64,000 bases of DNA, from contig NZ_CP046172.1 of the NCBI RefSeq assembly GCF_011801145.1, positions 6,324,001 through 6,388,000 of the forward strand, read 5' to 3'. Shown piece by piece: positions 61,368-64,000 of this stretch (position 1 is its first letter; every line of letters starts with the position of its first letter). This stretch comes from Nocardia arthritidis. Its GTDB lineage: Bacteria; Actinomycetota; Actinomycetes; Mycobacteriales; Mycobacteriaceae. The position numbers and the translations under genes are program-made. A model generated the notes under the pieces. That model worked only from the letters and a program-made list of their open reading frames with translations, searched no databases and was not told the origin of the DNA.

Positions 61368-61413
61368 CATACGGAAAGGTTTGCAGAATTTGACGCCATC
61401 ACCGCTATTAAAA

Positions 61414-61429
61414 TGTGACCTACCTCACA
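61414..61429. promoter_or_regulatory. Perfect CRP/GlxR site upstream of SulP-carbonic anhydrase copy 2
   Basis: TGTGACCTACCTCACA matches the cAMP-receptor consensus at all ten fixed positions, about 150 nt upstream of the gene start. Confidence 0.7.
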
Positions 61430-61474
61430 ATTAATGGCGCGGTTGAGCGCTCCGCACAAACGCCGATCGAGACG

Positions 61475-61733
61475 ATGCGCGGGCCGTCGAACGCGTCGAG
61501 GCACTGGAGCCGAGAGCCTTTCACGCTCGACTCCTACGGGCACTACAGACCGGGACACGACCCATCCATTCGCCGCTACATCGCCCCGCTGCATTTCGCG
61601 GGCTCCGAATCGGATCCCGACCTGCCGGGGGATCGAGGGCGCGGTGCACAGCGGTTATCGCGCCGCAGCGGAGATCGCGCGCGCTGTAGCCGGGCATCCG
61701 GGCGGCTACTGCTGCGAAATATCGTTCGACTGA
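61475..61733 (+). pseudogene. C-terminal remnant of a flavin amine oxidase
   Basis: Two frames joined near 61629-61633 give the typical end of a flavin-containing amine oxidase: HWSREPFTLDSYGHYRPG, APLHFAGSESDPDLPG, then IEGAVHSGYRAAAEIARAV and a stop at 61731. About 85 residues remain, with no start or FAD-binding half and a 2-nt loss at the join. It overlaps the marR stop region, so the locus looks decayed. The rest of 61264-61705 is promoter DNA. Confidence 0.65.
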
Positions 61734-62266
61734 AGGTCCTTGGACGCCTCGCGCAGTACCGCCGTCGCCTTGGCGAAGTAGTCGAACAGGACCGCGAGTT
61801 CCGCCGGGTCGTAGTCGGCGAAGACGCGCCCCATCTTCTGTTGCAGCGGCGCGAGAGCGGCGGCGAAATCCATTCCGTGTTCGTCGCTGGGCTCGATGAC
61901 CACTTTTCGGCGATCGACGCCATCGCGGACGCGCTTGACGCATCCGGCTTGTTCGAGCCGATCGATCAGGCGGGTGGTGGCGCCGGTGCTCAGGCCGATC
62001 TCGATCGCCAATTCACCCGCGGTCATCGAACCGGCGAGCGAGATCAGGTTCAGCGCCGCGAAATCGGTGGCCCCCAGTCCAAGCGTGCGCGGCATGGTCA
62101 CACCCATGACGCCCTGCGCCGTCAGGTATCGGCGATAGATCGACTCGCCCTGTCGGAGCAGTGCCAGTTGCTCTCGGGAGAGGCCCGGGGGCAAAGCGCG
62201 CGAGAGCGAGCGTTCGCCACCCGTTGACGCCGCCGGGCCGTCGTGGCAATCTTTAGTTGCATCCAT
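61706..62266 (-). CDS. MarR family transcriptional regulator
   Basis: A 186-residue regulator from ATG 62266. The winged helix spans residues 65-130: GATDFAALNLISLAGSMTAG, ELAIEIGLSTGATTRLIDRL, and the wing with VRDGVDRRKVVIEP. It is divergent from an FAD monooxygenase, its likely target. Its 117-bp promoter region has repeated ATGCA elements. Confidence 0.92.
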   Translation of the reverse strand: MDATKDCHDGPAASTGGERSLSRALPPGLSREQLALLRQGESIYRRYLTAQGVMGVTMPRTLGLGATDFAALNLISLAGSMTAGELAIEIGLSTGATTRLIDRLEQAGCVKRVRDGVDRRKVVIEPSDEHGMDFAAALAPLQQKMGRVFADYDPAELAVLFDYFAKATAVLREASKDLQSNDISQQ

Positions 62267-62310
62267 GCAGATATTTCTCCAATGCAGATACTTACTCCAT
62301 GCAAGGAAGC
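62256..62310. promoter_or_regulatory. MarR operator region with repeated ATGCA elements
   Basis: TTGCATCCATGCA (overlapping the marR start) is a near palindrome. It is followed by two more ATGCA elements, at 62282-62286 and 62299-62303, about 17 bp apart. The middle two share ATGCAGATAYTT. They fit multiple binding sites for the divergent MarR protein. Confidence 0.5.
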
Positions 62311-62383
62311 ATACTCCGGGACGCGATCGATCACGCGGACCAATCGCGCGGTCAGCGGCCTCGAACAACGACAAGGAATGCCA

Positions 62384-63574
62384 ATGAATGGGAACGTCGT
62401 GATCATCGGCGCGGGCATCGCCGGCCTCACCACCGCGATCGGACTGCGCCGCGCGGGTATCGATGCCGAGGTGCACGAGGCGCGCGATCGCCCTACGGCC
62501 GAAGACAATTCGCTCGCCATCGCCGCCAACGGCCTGCGGGCGCTCGGACATCTCGACTGCATCGAACCGGTGCTCGAACGCGGCTTCCTGGTCTCCAGGA
62601 TGAGCGTCTGGAGCGGACGCGGAAAACGGCTCGGCACAATACCGTTCGCCGGTTCGGAATACGGCGATCTCGCCGGGTTGGCCATCAGCCGAACGCCGCT
62701 GATCGAGGCACTGACCGAACGGGCACGCGACCTCGGCGCAACTATCACCTACGGCCGACGGTTGGTCGACGCCGAACCAGGGGCCGACGGTGTGCTGACG
62801 CGATTCGACGATGGCAGCACGGCCACCGGGACCACACTGATCGGCGCAGACGGCGAATACTCCCGGATACGGCGCATCATCGACCCCGATGCACCCGCCC
62901 CGCGCTACGCGGGCTTGGTCGAATGCGGCGGATACACCGATGCGGCAATGGATCTCCCATCGAACGAGATCACCATGATCTTCGGGCGGCGCGCCTTCTT
63001 CGGCTGCGGTCGCGGCCCCGGAGGCAGAACATGGTGGTTCGCCAATGTGCCGACCACCCCTGAACCATCCAGAGAAGAACTGCGCTCGCTGTCATCGGAC
63101 GCGTGGAAGCGGCGATTGCTGGAGCTGTTCGCCGACGACGCGGGCCCGGCCCGATCCATCATCGAAGCGACCGAGGGTCCGCTGCGGCCGCGGGTCAGCC
63201 GTCTCCTCCCACCGGCGCCAGTGTGGCACCGGGATCGCATGATGATCATCGGCGACGCCGCGCACTGCGCATCGCCCAACTCGGGACAGGGCGCTTCGAT
63301 GGCGATCGAGGACGCGGTGGTCCTGTCCGGACATCTGCGCGCATCCGACTCCGTCGAGGCCGCCTTCCGCGGCTACGAAAACGCGCGGCGAGACAGGGTC
63401 GACCGCGTCGTCCGGTACGGCGCGCGCAGCGCACGATCCAAGGCGCTCGGCCCGATCGCCCGCGTGGCCGCGGATGCGCTGATGCCGTTCGTGTTCCGGC
63501 GCATCGCCACCCACCGAACGCTCGACTGGCTCTACGACTACGACGCGGCGTCCGGACTGCCGACGCCGGTGTGA
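62384..63574 (+). CDS. FAD-dependent monooxygenase (p-hydroxybenzoate hydroxylase/TetX-like)
   Basis: A 396-residue flavoprotein. N-terminal FAD motif VIIGAGIAGLTTAIGLRRAG, middle TLIGADGEYSRIR (DG motif), and C-terminal GDAAHCASPNSGQGASMA (GD motif). ATG 62384, 6 nt after AAGGA, is preferred to ATG 62378. It hydroxylates an aromatic or inactivates a drug; the substrate is unknown. It is probably repressed by the divergent MarR protein. Confidence 0.9.
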   Translation: MNGNVVIIGAGIAGLTTAIGLRRAGIDAEVHEARDRPTAEDNSLAIAANGLRALGHLDCIEPVLERGFLVSRMSVWSGRGKRLGTIPFAGSEYGDLAGLAISRTPLIEALTERARDLGATITYGRRLVDAEPGADGVLTRFDDGSTATGTTLIGADGEYSRIRRIIDPDAPAPRYAGLVECGGYTDAAMDLPSNEITMIFGRRAFFGCGRGPGGRTWWFANVPTTPEPSREELRSLSSDAWKRRLLELFADDAGPARSIIEATEGPLRPRVSRLLPPAPVWHRDRMMIIGDAAHCASPNSGQGASMAIEDAVVLSGHLRASDSVEAAFRGYENARRDRVDRVVRYGARSARSKALGPIARVAADALMPFVFRRIATHRTLDWLYDYDAASGLPTPV

Positions 63575-63681
63575 TCCGAGGCGCGGTCTACTGGGGTGAG
63601 CCGGATAGGCTCGAATTCGCCTGTGCGGCAAACGAATTGGCTACGACGATGCCCCGGCGGCGCAGTGCCGGTTTCGACCCG

Positions 63682-63797
63682 CCGGGTCAGCGGCACAGTC
63701 CCGGCTCCGGGCCACCGGGTCAGCGGCACAGTCCCGGCTCCGGGCCACCGGGTCAGCGGCACAGTCCCGGCTCCGGGCCACCGGGTCAGCGGCGCGG
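63682..63797. repeat. 33-bp minisatellite, three and a half units
   Basis: Identical units of 33 bp begin at 63682, 63715 and 63748 (CCGGGTCAGCGGCACAGTCC at the start of each). A partial fourth at 63781 contains the stop codon of the methyltransferase gene. It lies in the 211-bp gap 63575-63785, which has no gene. Confidence 0.9.
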
Positions 63798-64000
63798 GGT
63801 GGCCGTCACGGTGACCCACGGGTGAACGAAACGGATTCGACCGTCCGGCAGGCGTGACGGTGCCAATCCTGTTGCGGGGCCGCCGTCGAGCTCCTGTTCG
63901 AGTCGCGAGCGGATTCGCGCCCGGACCTCCTCCGGCGTCCGCGAACGTTCGAGCCAGTCGTCGAGGTCGAGGTCGAAATCCGCAGCGGCCTGCGAAACCA
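63786..64000 (-). CDS. C-terminal part of a probable SAM-dependent methyltransferase (cut by window edge)
   Basis: The last ~71 codons, ending TGA at 63786. The tail DLDLDDWLERSRTPEEVRAR, LEQELDGGPATGLAPSRLPD and IRFVHPWVTVTATPRR has the shape of the C-terminus of class I methyltransferases. The family call is by resemblance only. Its stop codon lies in the last unit of the 33-bp repeat. Confidence 0.6.
   Translation of the reverse strand, partial: VSQAAADFDLDLDDWLERSRTPEEVRARIRSRLEQELDGGPATGLAPSRLPDGRIRFVHPWVTVTATPRR

Overview
The window is a 64 kb piece of a high-GC actinomycete chromosome, most likely Nocardia or a close mycolic-acid-producing relative (Mycobacteriales). The reasons are GC-rich third positions, many GTG starts, and a backbone in the mycobacterial/nocardial order. 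Read right to left on the minus strand, that backbone is thrS, HIT, pgsA, patA, pimA, LemA-NUDIX, pdxS, tesB, pdxT, yebC, ruvC-ruvA-ruvB, yajC, secD, secF, a solute-binding lipoprotein, apt and rel. No rRNA, tRNA, CRISPR array, transposase or prophage was recognised.

The backbone covers the PI-mannoside pathway (pgsA, patA, pimA), pyridoxal phosphate synthesis (pdxS, pdxT), Holliday-junction resolution (ruvCAB), Sec export (yajC-secD-secF), purine salvage (apt) and the stringent response (rel). Accessory blocks break it up. 2.4-13.5 kb carries a phosphodiesterase, a metallophosphoesterase, YnfA, a VWA / PurA-like / NrtR-like operon, a CGNR regulator with a divergent MFS pump, a lyase-superfamily enzyme, an ABC-F ATPase and a DUF4291 protein. 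19.4-26.3 kb, between yajC and ruvB, carries two secreted proteins, a BVMO-type monooxygenase with its TetR regulator, a four-motif DivIVA-like protein, 1.5 kb of non-coding repeats and a Gln/Pro-rich membrane protein. 28.7-34.6 kb carries a thioesterase, an MmpS-like protein, PadR-PPOX, an esterase and a GlxA-type regulator with a divergent oxidoreductase. 39-46.5 kb, between tesB and pdxS, carries a P-loop-less kinase-like protein, a three-gene AbiEii-type nucleotidyltransferase module, an SDR, a lipoprotein, LysR and a class A PBP with substituted transpeptidase motifs.

The right end (55.3-64 kb) has a FhuF-like [2Fe-2S] protein, two tandem SulP-carbonic anhydrase fusions that share upstream motifs, a MarR / FAD-monooxygenase pair and the end of a methyltransferase running off the window.

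Two candidate undescribed systems stand out. One is the VWA / PurA-like / degenerate-NUDIX regulator operon with a palindromic operator (4.7-7.75 kb). The other is the overlapping unknown protein / AbiEii nucleotidyltransferase / 86-residue protein module (39.8-41.5 kb). One gene in each has a single-base frameshift in a C/G run, so each needs a read-level check. The paired SulP-carbonic anhydrase transporters with CRP/GlxR-like sites are the third point of interest. All functional statements come from reading motifs; no database search was run.
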